Origin: Hermatobates lingyangjiaoensis
Lineage: Eukaryota; Arthropoda; Insecta; Hemiptera; Hermatobatidae
Length of the DNA: 64,000 nucleotides
Direction: 5' to 3'
Assembly: GCA_026182355.1 (NCBI GenBank)
Contig: JAPFBL010001617.1
Location: 6,459,001-6,523,000 of the forward strand
The position numbers and the translations under genes are program-made. Of the stretch, positions 24,056 to 34,250 are shown one piece after another. Position 1 is the first letter of the stretch. Each line of letters opens with the position of its first letter. Below the pieces are notes generated by a model that made no database searches, had not been told where the DNA came from, and saw only the letters and a list, made by a program, of their open reading frames with translations.

Positions 24056-24410
24056 CTTGAGAAAGTTATAAGGACTGTTTTAGCAAGATATCTATCAAAA
24101 TCTTTATAATTCTTCCAGATCTTTCAACAATTTGGAAAACATGCTGTATAAACCCAACTGTAGAGCCATCTAGTACGGCACTTCTTATAAAAACAATTTA
24201 ATTTACCTATCCTTTCGTATCGTAAATTTGATTATATAGATTTTCTCTTAGGTCATCCACAAATAATCCCCACAATTGTATCGACAGGACGCTTCCCTGA
24301 GGGGAGGCTTTAATATCCACAGTTTCAGCTGTGATAGATATAACACTTGCATTAATTATTCTTGCATTTGAATGTTGTAATCCATTATATAGGTCCTAGA
24401 TTAATACCTC
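24056..24410 (-). pseudogene. Decayed non-LTR reverse transcriptase fragment
   Basis: On the minus strand, shifting frames read NARIINASVISITAETVDIK, then ASPQGSVLSIQLWGLFVDDL and REN. These correspond to motif B (xxPQGxxLSPxLW) and the following VDDLL block of Jockey/I-group LINE reverse transcriptases. Frames break on both sides and no endonuclease or tail is visible. Confidence 0.65.
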
Positions 24411-24779
24411 TATATATTACTGATAATTTAATGGACTCGAGAACTTGTTAACAAAAGCTTCTTCAATACCCATAAAGCAGTCTAGAGTGATTTCTTTAAT
24501 AATTAAGGATTGTTGTATTTGTTTAACAAAAATTATTGGAACAGATTCTGCTAATTTCCTTTTTGATACTCACGTTATAGGTTATGAAGATGCTTATTTA
24601 CCATATCATGTTATTATAGATAGAACCTAAAATAGTAATTTTTAATGTAATATCACTCTTCGGGTATTTAAGTTCATGAGTATTTGTTGTAAGACAATAA
24701 ATAATAAAAATGTAAAATTCGTTGAATCACCGAAGAATTAGTTCAAAATTAGTATCCGTTTTATAATAAAGAATGAAAT

Positions 24780-25060
24780 GGTACCTTTTTCATAGTTCAA
24801 TATTACCCTAAGACCATGAGATCCTTTACCACACCAAGAACTATACATCTGATATTAATTAAGTTTCGCTCAAGGTACAAAGTTTAGTTTAACTACAACG
24901 TTTCGTTAGACAAGCACCCACCATAGCTTGGAAAGTATTACAAAATATAAGTTTGATTGGCGTTAATTTTATAGATTTAAAAATTTTATTCTACATACTT
25001 ATGAAATTAATATGTTATAATTAATAATAATAATAATAATAATAACATAATAAATTTATA
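24780..25060 (-). repeat. Repeat-family fragment with (AAT)n tract
   Basis: TAAGTTTCGCTCAAGGTACA and ACGTTTCGTTAGACAAGC resemble the interior of the family (for example TAAGTTTTGTTCAAAAGTGC at 38850). An (AAT)n run follows at 25020-25045. Confidence 0.5.
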
Positions 25061-25119
25061 AGTTATAATCATAATTAATATGTTATATGATATTAACCCT
25101 TCCACATACGTATTATGCT

Positions 25120-25850
25120 ACGAGTATAATGCAATCGTACCTCAACCACCGCTTCAGTCAAGTAATTGCACTTCAGTCAAGTAATTCAAGATTGAATGAT
25201 GATTTCACTATGATTTCACCTATTTTCCGATTGAAGCAGATGTACCTCAAGGAAGTATACTTGAGCCAGTCCTTTATTCCATCTACATATCTGACATTCC
25301 ATTATCTCCTCACACTGTCCTAGCCATCTTTGCTGATGATAAGGCAATCCTTTCCTCAAATAAGTGTCCTCACACAGCCTCCTACTACATTCAAGAACAC
25401 TTAAACATTTTAGAATCCTGGTTAAAGAGTTGTAGAGTACGTATCAATGAACAGAAAATTATTCATGTAACATTCACTTTGAGGCAGGAACATGTTCTCT
25501 TGTCTTTGTTAACAAAATTCCTATCCCTCAAGCTACTACCACCAAATACTTAGGACTGCACCTTGACAGACGTCTTACTTGGGCTCCCCATACCAAATGA
25601 AAAGAACAGAAATAAACTGACGCTATAGACTTTTAATTCACTTAATTGATAATCGTTCAAAATTAACAACTGTCAATAAACTATTACTAAATAAATCTAT
25701 GATTATGCCTATTTGGACGTACGGTATTGAAATATGGGGAGCAACAAAATCTAGCAATGCCCAGAGGATACAAGCTCTTCAGTCAAAAATTCTTAGAAAA
25801 ATTCTTCATTGTCCTTTTTATATACCAAATTATTTTACTATTATTATTTT
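25120..25850 (+). pseudogene. Jockey-like LINE reverse transcriptase, broken
   Basis: From about 25215 one frame reads IEADVPQGSILEPVLYSIYI, SDIPLSPHTVLAIFADDKAI and LESWLKSCRVRINEQK, the classic Jockey order of motif B, the FADD catalytic motif and the downstream W-x-K block. Later sequence gives KYLGLHLDRRLTWAPH-like text only across frameshifts. The GIWGATKSSN-type thumb block near 25720-25760 appears in another frame. The 5' half (endonuclease) is absent. Confidence 0.8.
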
Positions 25851-25869
25851 ACGTGTGTAAACGTAGGCA

Positions 25870-26450
25870 ATATGTTAATAAAAAACTCTCCCAGAGACCT
25901 GAAGGGTAGTGGTATTTATAAAATCTTGTTCAAAAATTGCCATAAAATTTATATTGGTCAAACTGGTAAATCATAAAAGACATGTCAAACAACACTAATA
26001 CAACGTAAGTAGGCAGGAAAATCATCATGTTCATTGGACTGGTGCTAAAATGATTACTTATAAAAAATCGGTGTTGTTAAGAAATATTATCGAATCCACT
26101 CTGATTAAATTTAATAGATCAATTATTATAAATATTAGAAACGTTTTATTCAAACTTGACTCAGTAGTGACGAGGGCAATATCCTCATATAAGGGGGTTT
26201 ACAGCTAGGAGATTGTTTTTTACTTTTTTCTTCCTGTAGACCTTTGTTTACCCTGACGTCTCTCCCTGGACTATTGTCCTTTCTTGCACTTAAAATACCT
26301 CTCTTACCTCCCACTCTTCTCAACTCCTTACCAGATGTTTATACATCTTTGGTTTCAGTTGGGATTTGACTCTGACGAAGACCATTTGTTACGGTTGAAA
26401 AATCTTAGATTTTTTTTCCCATTTCGTATTGTGGTTTGAACGTAGATATA
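25870..26450 (+). mobile_element. Penelope-like element 3' end (GIY-YIG domain and tail)
   Basis: Penelope-like elements encode a reverse transcriptase joined to a GIY-YIG endonuclease that nicks DNA for insertion. Here the endonuclease is legible: GIYKILFKNCHKIYIGQTGK at about 25915-25975, a stop, then across a frameshift HWTGAKMITYKKSVLLRNII and ESTLIKFNR, ending KLDSVVTRAISSYKG and a stop near 26208. The untranslated tail holds a hammerhead-ribozyme motif at 26351-26404 and the sequence TTATTGTGGTTTGA-type end shared with 35.9 kb. The reverse-transcriptase part is missing. Confidence 0.85.
26351..26404 (+). ncRNA. Hammerhead ribozyme motif in Penelope-like 3' tail
   Basis: The core is CTGACGA (26372-26378, fits CUGANGA) and GAAA (26397-26400). 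Stem III pairs GGUUU (26351-26355) with AAAUC, counting the last A of GAAA, with one G-U pair. The cleavage site would follow C26356 (UUC|A). Stem I is AGU/ACU with a 9 nt loop and stem II is about GACC/GGUU. Penelope-like elements are known to carry hammerhead ribozymes of this minimal kind. Activity is not shown. Confidence 0.7.
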
Positions 26451-26935
26451 CATATTGAAAGGAATCAGATAATAATGTGTACCAAGAAGCTTTATACATT
26501 ACGTTTATTTTTAAATTTAGGTTATCAAAATGGCAAATATATATTTGTATGGAATTAAAACCATCTCTTTTCATTCATTTATTTTTTTCCTTCGCAAATT
26601 ACCAGTCAATGTTGGTTATTTCTTTCTACTATATCATAAAATATATTTGTATTTGCATCAGAAAAAAAATAAAGAAAATATTGTGTGTACCAAAAAATCC
26701 ATTATGTTTTATATATTTACTACTTTATTTCCTGTGATTTTACACAAAAATGAATAGCAGTAATTTTCTGATAGAAATTTATTATATTTATCACTCAATA
26801 GTATATTCTTTAATAAAGTTAACTTCTACTGTTATATACATTCTTCTAGAGTATTTGTTACACACAAATACAACTGATTGAGATCACAAGATCAGCCAAC
26901 AATAACTGATTGTTATTTTCACCCACAAGAGCAAC
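26451..26935. other. AT-rich sequence, nothing supported
   Basis: Overlapping frames at 26477-26757 (Phe/Tyr/Ile-rich) are a product of base composition. No motif or splice-bounded exon was seen. Confidence 0.4.
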
Positions 26936-26939
26936 GGAC

Positions 26940-27710
26940 TAGAGTACTGTTTGTGTTCATATTAAGGTCACGTATGAAGAGTACTTTTCACTTAAAAGAC
27001 ACTACCCAGAGCGCCACTTCTGTGGACCTAAATAAAGGTAATAGCCAGTGCACTTACTCTTTGTTCATATAAGGATCACTATCGGGGGTACCACAATGGT
27101 TGATTCAAGGGCCACTTGTCATGGGCTATACCTCTTACTTTAGACAAGAGTCATATAGTTAGAGTGCTTTTATCCGGTTCACATGAGAATGATGTGACGA
27201 TACTATCACGTATTTGTTCACGCAAGGATTGCATATTAAGAGGGTTGCTTCTTGGTTCGCACAATAATCACACAGGGATATATCTGTCTCTAGGTTCACT
27301 GTTCAGAGTACGTAGTATCAATGTTTACTTAAATTTCACTGTCAGGGGTGCAACCTTTGTTTTCATATGATGGTCGTTATCGAGAGCACTGCCTCTGTAT
27401 TAACATGATAGTCACTAGCAACAGTACCGCCTCTTTTTCCTCATAAGAATCACAATCAAAAGTAGTGCCTCTGTAATCACAAAAGGACCATGATCGAGAA
27501 CATTGTCTTTAGGTTTACACAAGTATAACCTGGCAATGTTGCCTTTATCTTCGTTGACACAAGGGTCACAGAGTTAGTGTGGAGTCTCTGAGTTCATACC
27601 GTACTTGTACAAGGTTCTGTTTACTTACAATGTTAGATCATAATTGGGTCTACCAGAAACAGGACGGTTTGTTTGCTGGTTCATACAAGTGTCTTGAAGT
27701 AGGAATGTGC
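26940..27710. repeat. Degenerate 38-39 bp minisatellite array
   Basis: A loose unit of the form TTCACACAAGGGTCAC, then about 10 nt, then TACCGCCTCT, recurs about 20 times. Landmark TTCA-type starts fall at 27064, 27103, 27139, 27178, 27217, 27256, 27295, 27334, 27362, 27399, 27438, 27475, 27513, 27554 and 27591. Most steps are 36-41 bp, except 28 between 27334 and 27362. Units differ at many positions, so the array is old. Its base composition is more balanced than the flanks. Confidence 0.75.
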
Positions 27711-28000
27711 CATATTCTGGTTAAAATTAATTTTTTTTACTAGTAAAAATAGTATTTGTTGTGTACTGATAGTCCTCATGTTACGGATTTTATTTGGTGT
27801 CGGTGGAAATTTGGAAAAGTACTTTGGGCAAGCCTGTACAAGAATTTGTTCCCTCTCACTGAAAGACTATAACTAGGTTTTTTCAATGAATTTTTTGAAT
27901 AATATTTTGAAAATTTTTGTTGTTATTTTAAATTACTAAATGTGCACGATTATTAAAGTCATACAGTACATGAATAAATTCAATACTAAATATTATATGA
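27711..28000. other. AT-rich sequence, nothing supported
   Basis: No open frame, motif or similarity to other parts of the window was seen. Confidence 0.4.
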
Positions 28001-28039
28001 GTTAATTGAGTGAGTAGTGTTGAGTGAGTAGTAGTGAGT

Positions 28040-28156
28040 GGTGCTGTACCTCGTTTCGGCCGGAGTTAACTTCCGACTGATGAACTCGACTGGTCGGTCC
28101 ACATCTCCCTCCAGTTGGCTCAGCACTCCACCAATTGCTGGGTCGCTGGCGTCGAC
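28040..28156 (-). pseudogene. Gypsy RNase H fragment (relic 2)
   Basis: Reads VDASDPAIGGVLSQLEGD, then RPVEFISRKLTPAETRYST, the N-terminal part of Gypsy RNase H with its first catalytic Asp at VDAS. It is the continuation of FRVTVD at 29860 on the far side of the inserted LINE. The frame loses similarity after RYSTT. Confidence 0.85.
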
Positions 28157-28157
28157 C
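28150..28157. repeat. Target-site duplication of the R1-type LINE (3' side)
   Basis: CGTCGACC, identical to 29857-29864. The LINE sits between the two copies and the Gypsy reading frame continues across them. Confidence 0.85.
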
Positions 28158-29856
28158 TGTTTTGATTTATTACCATACACCATAGCCTTCCGACCATTAT
28201 ATGGAACAAAGCAGAGCAGATCGATGTTTTTTACAAGGTGCCCTTTAGCCACACCGCGGAGTGCAAGCGAAGCAACTTAAAAGGCCACTCCCCCAGCAAT
28301 TAAGGTGCCCAAGATGGACCTCGCGGAGGCGGGCTTCCACGACAGACATCAAGCAACATAAAACAAGGAGAAGAGATCCAAGGGACAGAGGCTGATGAGC
28401 ATCATAAGGACGTCAGAGCAGGGAATCGAGCATTCTTAATCCTTCCAATATCATATACGAATTCCTTGAAGGCGGCAGCGAACCTGCCCCTGAATGCCTG
28501 AGGATACAACTGGGCGACGAAATGACCTGTCTTAATTTCCAACCAAAACCTAGGCTCAGCATACAGATCACATGCCTCCAGTATATGCGAAATGGTCTCC
28601 GGAGCTCCCCCGCATGGGCAGGTGGGATCTTCGGCCCTCTTGAACCGGTGAAGGTATCCCAAAAAGTCACCATGACCGCTTATCACTTGAACCAACCAAT
28701 GGTCAAAATCAGGGTCACCAGCACGAAATCTCGACGCCACAGAGGGAAAAACTGCATGGTTCAGCGGCCAGTGGAACCACCTGCCCACCGCTCCTGCCAA
28801 CGGTCTATTGCCCAGCGCTTTGCCGCCTCCAACCTCTCAGACCTTCCTCTGGTATTGTTGGTCAGAATCCATCTAGTCTAGTGCCCATTCCTGATGGCAT
28901 AACAATCCGAATTAAGCTTTACCCTAATGTCTAGGGACATCTGATCAGCGATTATTTGAATAGCCAGGGTTGGGGCGGTTCTATAAGCTTTGGTGGCCTG
29001 CAGTAGGGCCCTCCTTTGTGAGGCCACAAGTAAACCTGTGGTGTGGGCCTTCAGATAACCAACAATAGAATTAAAAATGGCCATATATAGCACTTTGCAT
29101 TTACCAAAGCGGACTCCCCAGGTGGCTCTTAATATGCGGCCAAAAGTCGCGTATCGAGCTGCCGCCTTCGAAGTAGCATATTTGACGTGTTCAGTGAATG
29201 AGAGACTTTCATGGATCAGGACGCCTAAATATTTAACCTCCATCACAAGTGCGACCTTCCGCCCCCGGACGTGGACCCTCGGGCAGCAGTGTCTTTTAAA
29301 TTTTCCCTTGAGCATTACTGAACAGCATTTGTCTATGGCTACGTTCACTTTGGTATACTGGCACCAATTGGAGACTACTTCCAGAGCTCGATTGCCTTTA
29401 CAGTTTAATTGGTTCCTGGAGTCACCCATTATTAAAACGACTAAATCATCGACGTAAGCAATGGGTGTAAAATCTTCAGCTACCAACTCTACGAGCAAGG
29501 CCTCAAAGGCAAAGGACCATAGGACAGGTCCAAGGACGGAGCCCTGCGGGCACCCTCTATTCACGCTTCTGGACACTGCAGCATTACTAAACCTAGTGAT
29601 CACACTTCTATTCTCAAAAAAGGACTCGAGCAGACGGACAATGCCAGGGTTTACATTAGCTTCTCTGATCTCTCTAACGATCGCGGGCCTCCAGACATGA
29701 TCAAATAAATTTCAAATAGGGCGTCGTTTGTAGAGAACCCCGCCCTCGCCCCGAATTGACGGCCTGTAGAAACGGCTTCCAACCTGGAGGTCAAAAAAGG
29801 AAGCATCAAGACCTCCAATCCTTTACCGACACAGTTCAACAGAGTGACCGGTCTCA
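28158..29856 (-). mobile_element. 5'-truncated R1-type LINE inserted in Gypsy RNase H
   Basis: Flanked by an 8 bp direct duplication, CGTCGACC, at 28150-28157 and 29857-29864. The LINE begins inside the reverse-transcriptase fingers (RPVTLLNCVGKGLEVLMLPF, QFGARAGFSTNDALFEIY). Motif A appears deleted (29690-29700, LIMSGGPAIVREI). Frame 29603-28878 then gives GCPQGSVLGPVLWSFAFEAL, the AYVDDLVVLI catalytic box and KYLGVLIHESLSF. Frame 28800-28402 gives the C-terminal finger CPCGGAPETISHILEAC. The 3' UTR runs to CAAAACAG. No endonuclease remains. Confidence 0.88.
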
Positions 29857-29864
29857 CGTCGACC
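29857..29864. repeat. Target-site duplication of the R1-type LINE (5' side)
   Basis: CGTCGACC, the partner of 28150-28157. It lies exactly where Gypsy FRVTVD changes into the LINE frame. Confidence 0.85.
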
Positions 29865-30932
29865 GTGACCCGAAACTCACGATCCAGGTGAGGTAAGGTG
29901 AGTAATGCATGCTGACGAAGCTGATCTTGGCACTCTCTCCAGCTAGCCTCCTCGATGTCCGTCCACATAAATGAGTGGCCCTTACGGAGAATTTTCGTCA
30001 GCGGCAGAGCCAATTGAGCAAACCGTGGGATAAAACGGCGGTAGTACCCGAGCATGCCTAGGTCTTTCTTCACTCCCTTCACATTCCTTGGTGGTTCCAA
30101 CCGGCCCAAGGCTTCTACCCTCGTGGGGTCAGGTCGGACGCCTGCTGCGGACAGCTCGAGGCCCAGGAATCTAACCTTCCGCTGGAAGAATCTAGTCTTT
30201 GAAGGAGAGTTTTTTAGTCCGAATTCCTCTAACATTGCCTTGAGTGAGAGCAAGTGCTGCCAGTGTTCCTGCACATTACTGCTGAACACTACTATATCGT
30301 GAATATAGTTCTGCGTGTTGTTTCTATCAAGGCCTTTCACCACCCCATCGATCATCTGCTGGACGTGAGCGGTGCGTTACGTAACCCGAAGAGCATGCGC
30401 TTAAATTCATAATGCCCTCTTTCAAAGAAGAACGCCATCTTTTGGGCGTCCTCGGGGTGCATCCTAACTTGGTGGTATCGGGCCGTGAGGTCCACCACAC
30501 TGAGCACCGTAGCCCTAGCCATTCTGTCCAACATATCCTCCAAGCGTGGCAGGGGGTATCTCTCGGGCAACGTTTGACGGTTTAGCTTCTTGTAGTCTAC
30601 TACTAGGCGGTGCTACTGCTGACCGGGTTCTTCACTCTTCTTTGGGACTACCCACAAGGGACTATTGAAGGGGGATCTCGATTCCGTAATGATCCCTTGC
30701 CTAAGTAACTCTTCTAACTGCATCTGTTCTGGAGTGCGTGGGGATATCTCCGAGGTTTCACGTACACCGGCTTTTCTTCCACCAGCGGAATTCTAGACTC
30801 TACTGTGCTGGTACAGGTCAGCAGTTCGCCGTCTATGTACTCCAGCGGAGCAAACAGCTGCACAGCGTCCTTGTTCCAAGAATCCCATGGATCACCTGTC
30901 ACTGAGTGTGCTCCCATGGTCCATCGCCCCAA
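29865..30932 (-). pseudogene. Gypsy reverse transcriptase (relic 2)
   Basis: The region before the palm reads LVEEKPVYVKPRRYPHALQN (about 30780-30720). Then PERYPLPRLEDMLDRMARAT and VLSVVDLTARYHQVRMHPED give motif A with its Asp, and FKRMLFGLRNAP gives motif B. After a frame change the catalytic box is YIHDIVVFSS, where the family has YIDD, so one catalytic Asp is replaced by His. The connection follows with FLGLELSAAGVRPDPTRVEA and LGMLGYYRRFIPRFAQLALP. There are frameshifts near 30352 and 30590-30720. It cannot be active. Confidence 0.88.
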
Positions 30933-31204
30933 CTCATCTCGCTGCGATCGTGATGTCGTCTGTCCCCGGTGTGACTTCCGCCTGAGCCGTATGCGCCCAC
31001 CCCGTTCCGCTTAATCACACACTTTTCTGCACCACACAGCACGTCACTCCCCATTATCATCCCGTAGTCCGATGAACCCAATTCTCCAATGTGCACTTTC
31101 ACTACTTGGTCTTTCCCTAGCAGGGGGCAGATGTTTAATGATCCCTCTGCTAGACTTGTTTTCTGACCAGCCACCGTCACAAGCCTACAGCTTCACGGTC
31201 TGAC

Positions 31205-31660
31205 GCCCTCCTCTACTTCAACTGGGGAACCTTACCTGTGTCTACTATAGTGCACTCGGCTCCAGTATCTATCAAGAGGTTCATTTTCCATCTCCACACC
31301 TTAATAATAGGTAGCTCACCAATGTTTTCTCTCACCGTCTGTGGCTTACTACCGTCCTCGGGACACCAACCTAAGCTCCTCTCATTCCCAGCACTCTTCA
31401 TAGCTCCGTTTGGTGGCTTCAAACCTGCCGGCTCCTTGAGTGGGGGCCATTCTTTGTCATCCTTCGGGTGAAAGAGAGGACTCCCCTGACTCGCTTCGAG
31501 AGCTCCAACGCAAATGTTGCCTTCGCCTTGTCCACACCCGATTGATTTCCATGGGCTCTCCTGGTCCACGCACTTCAGCATCCCGCCGATATATGTACGG
31601 GCAGTTCCGAGCAATATGCCCCTCCTCGCGACACGTCCAACAGACCCTCTCTCGGGGTAC
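31205..31660 (-). pseudogene. Gypsy zinc knuckle and aspartic protease (relic 2)
   Basis: Around 31641-31598 the minus strand encodes CWTCREEGHIARNC, the C-x2-C-x4-H-x4-C nucleocapsid knuckle. The frame 31614-31213 contains KMNLLIDTGAECTIVDTGKV, the aspartic-protease active site DTGA with the following hydrophobic strand. The two lie in different frames, so at least one frameshift separates them. The downstream half of the protease (about 31180-30930) is in another frame with GSSDYGMIMGSDVL. Confidence 0.75.
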
Positions 31661-31921
31661 TTCCCTACCTCGGAAACCCCTAGCTCGTTCTACCTGTCTG
31701 GAGGTCCGGCGATGTACGGTCGGGCCGGGGTATCTCTACTCTCGCTGGAGGCCGTCTAGGTTTCGGAGTCCGTCCGGCCCGTGGTCCACTCTGTTTGTTC
31801 CCTTCTGGCAGGCCGGTGGCGCTCCTGGCACTCGGTCTCCTCGTCCCGAATAGCGTCCACTGCCTCCACCAGGGTCTTAGGACTGGCCCCTTTTACAGCG
31901 CCCCTATGGCGGTCAGACAAC

Positions 31922-32431
31922 TCACACACGACGAGTTCTGACGCCAACTCGTCGTACACTTTGTTCCGCATACACTTCGATCCGTTTCACATGCACCACG
32001 ATGCGCTGAGAGAACTCCGTCATCGTCTCTCCAGGTTCCCGTTGTCCTTCCAGCAACAGTCTGAGCATCCTCCGTGAGGCAGATCGTTTGAGCTCTGTGT
32101 ACCTGACCTTCAGGTTCCTTTTCACCTCCTCCCAAGAGGTGTCATAGTTGGCACCAATCTCAACCAACACGTCAGGGTCGATCCTGTTTAAGAAGAATCC
32201 CAACAGGCTCGCATCCATCGCTGTGCCCAGCGCAGTCGCCCGGATCTGCTCGTTTATCAGGTCCATCTGCTGGATGAATAGTTCCAGCTCAGCTGCCCGA
32301 CAAGTAAATACTCTAATCTGGCTTATCATCTCCATAAGATAGGCAGCATGGGAAGTCTTAAATTGCTCCAGCCGGAGTCGGCGGTCCCAATCTTCAGTAG
32401 TTGGTGGTGTGGTCTGGTTTTCCGTAGTCAT
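31922..32431 (-). pseudogene. Gypsy gag-like frame (relic 2)
   Basis: 169 aa frame starting MTTENQTTPPTTEDWDRR. It contains LELFIQQMDLINEQIRATAL, LGFFLNRIDPDVLVEIGANY and SRRMLRLLLEGQREPGETMT, a capsid-like helical Gag typical of this Gypsy group. It is the first frame after the primer-binding site. The reading continues in other frames toward 31756 (NKVYDELASELVVCEL), so the Gag C-terminus is frameshifted. Confidence 0.75.
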
Positions 32432-32510
32432 ATTAAATGAAGTTTATTTTCCGTAAAGAAAACAAAAGTACAGAAATTAAAATAAATCTTAAGTAACAAA
32501 TCAATAATTG

Positions 32511-32531
32511 GGTTCCCGGGTATCGGCACCA
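32511..32531 (-). other. Primer-binding site of Gypsy relic 2
   Basis: TGGTGCCGATACCCGGGAAC on the minus strand starts with TGG, complementary to a tRNA 3' CCA, directly after the LTR end (CAAATTAAC). I cannot assign the tRNA from memory with confidence. Confidence 0.6.
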
Positions 32532-32532
32532 G

Positions 32533-32740
32533 TTAATTTGAGTGAGTAGGAACTCGAATTGTAAATGTCAGGAATGAAAGGTAATGTTTATTATACAAGC
32601 GCGACACACTGACTACCTGACCCCCCCCTCGAGGCCAGCCTTGATAATCTGTCTCTGTGCGTAAACAAAGACTTTGACCCGCGAAGCCGGCCGTACAGCC
32701 ACCGCCAACTCCGCTAACTTATGTATAAGTTGTTTACGTA
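32533..32740 (-). repeat. 5' LTR region of Gypsy relic 2 (outer edge approximate)
   Basis: Lies just outside the primer-binding site. It contains an AATAAA signal on the minus strand (complement of 32587-32592) preceded by TATA-type sequence, and ends CTACTCACTCAAATTAAC at the internal junction. The distal edge is unclear because the matching 3' LTR is almost wholly deleted. Confidence 0.5.
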
Positions 32741-33334
32741 GTAAAACTTTTGTCCTATCTAGTTAAGTATTTTCTTTTATAAGCAAGTGGTAACTTCTGC
32801 GATTTGCCATTTCATTAGTTCACACAGTCCTTTTAAATGTACGATATCTACTTAAAAAAAAACATTTTTTTATTCTTCCGGTTGGAATAGAATTGAAAAC
32901 AGCCTTATTACACTGAACCATTTTTCTGTTCAAATTTCTTTTTTAAAGATCAAATATTGCCAATTAAAACAACGTCAGTTTGAATTTTGTATAACTTTTT
33001 TCAGAAGTACCAACAAAGATACTGGCATTAATCTATACATTTTTACTAAGCATCTGTATTGCAATACTCTATTATTTAGAAATGTTGTTATGCTGTGATA
33101 TATTTTTTTTTACATTTCTAGGATTTTTGAAAAAAAAACCTAGGATAGATGGCAGGTTTTGGGTGAATTGATTGAGGATGGGATACTTTTTGTTGTCTGG
33201 TTGGCAGCTATGGCCGGGTCAATACAAGGAGAAGTGGGGGTGAGAGGCGCAGTCAACCGGGCGCCGGCAACGTGGGGTTATTTTTTGTTGTAAGGTCTCG
33301 ACATGTGAAGCAAATAGTCTGCGAAGCTTCCACT

Positions 33335-33374
33335 ATGGACCACTGGATTATACTATGGACAGCTCTTGCGTTTG
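33335..33374 (+). CDS. Possible first coding exon with a signal peptide
   Basis: An ATG in CACTATGG context is followed by MDHWIILWTALAF and a strong donor, TTTG|GTAAGTTTC (phase 1). The preceding 120 bp are unusually GC-rich for the region and could be a 5' UTR. The peptide has the short hydrophobic core of a secretory signal. No second exon could be identified downstream, where repeats dominate, so this may be an orphan exon, part of a gene running past the window, or chance. Confidence 0.3.
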
Positions 33375-33832
33375 GTAAGTTTCCTTATAAGTACTATTGT
33401 AGTTGAAATACGAAATGTCAGATGATATATCAATGTAAACTTAACGTCCCTCTGGTGTCCACTTTCCACATTCTTTCAGTGATGCTGGTCTACCAATTTG
33501 TTTAGTTTTGGTATTCATATAGGATAGATCTTAGTTAGTTAGAGTAAACATCAAAATTAAACAAAAAGGTTTTAAGGTTGTCCCAGAAAGTGTTTAAGCA
33601 TAAATAAATAAGTGCAAGTAATCTTCAGCATAAAAGAATATGTTCACTCCCTGTCTCTGTCTCATTGCACCAAATAGCATAGATTAACAATCGCCCTTCC
33701 CAATGTAAAGGAAGTAAAAAGAAGGTACTGACCAACAAGCCAGGATTTAAAAATCACTCTTTCAAACAACAATTGATTTTGTGTTTACTTCTTTATCCTA
33801 CAACACATAGTCCCAAGATATTGCAGCTCGCT

Positions 33833-33950
33833 ATTATATATATATATATAACAAGATTTCACAATGAACACGTGAAATAAAAGCTAATATCCAAACCACA
33901 ATAAAAAAAATCAGAAAAGAGACTTAAGATCTTTCGGCCAAAATAACTGG
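33833..33950 (-). repeat. Penelope-like terminal fragment beside (TA)n
   Basis: The minus strand reads GAAAGATCTTAAGTCTC and then TTATTGTGGTTTGGATATT, ending TTTCACGTGTTCATTGTG next to a TA run. The same order occurs at 35947-36000 and 26397-26450. The CTGACGA half of the hammerhead core is not found in this copy. Confidence 0.6.
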
Positions 33951-34043
33951 AACTGATCAAATTATCAAGAAACTCCGTGGAGGAATATATATTTTGGTCG
34001 AAAGGACTTAGTCCCATTTTTTAATTTATAATTGTAACTCTCT

Positions 34044-34066
34044 CACACACACACACACACACACAC

Positions 34067-34108
<42 letters not shown>
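34044..34108. repeat. (CA)n-(TA)n compound microsatellite
   Basis: About 11 CA units followed by more than 15 TA units. It generates the Tyr-Ile repeat frame seen here. Confidence 0.95.
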
Positions 34109-34110
<2 letters not shown>

Positions 34111-34250
34111 TGGAAAGTTGGCCGAACTATAATTTATTTTAGTTTTATTCTATTAGACGGTCGATATGTTATTATAATTGTTTACACTGTAACTCCACAC
34201 AGACCTTCACTGGAACGGTTATTCCTTTCGTCTTCTTTTCTAAGAAGACG

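Larger units (their letters stand above)
28005..32740 (-). mobile_element. Gypsy LTR retrotransposon (relic 2), split by a LINE
   Basis: Minus-strand order is 5' LTR (about 32740-32533), primer-binding site, gag, zinc knuckle, protease, reverse transcriptase and the start of RNase H, which is interrupted at 29857 by an R1-type LINE and resumes at 28150. RNase H then ends abruptly near 28040 in a short sequence (CTACTCACTCAATTAACT) that resembles the LTR end, so most of RNase H, integrase and the 3' LTR body are deleted. The element is markedly more GC-rich than its surroundings. Several frameshifts break gag-pol. Confidence 0.85.

Noticed and set aside
24445..24630. 61 aa plus-strand frame (MLTKASSIPIKQSRVISLII).
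   Set aside because: No motif, no splice-site context and no second copy; left unannotated.
28402..32342. Many plus-strand open frames of 60-137 aa across the second Gypsy element and its LINE.
   Set aside because: All are antisense shadows of recognisable minus-strand gag, pol and LINE frames in GC-richer sequence.
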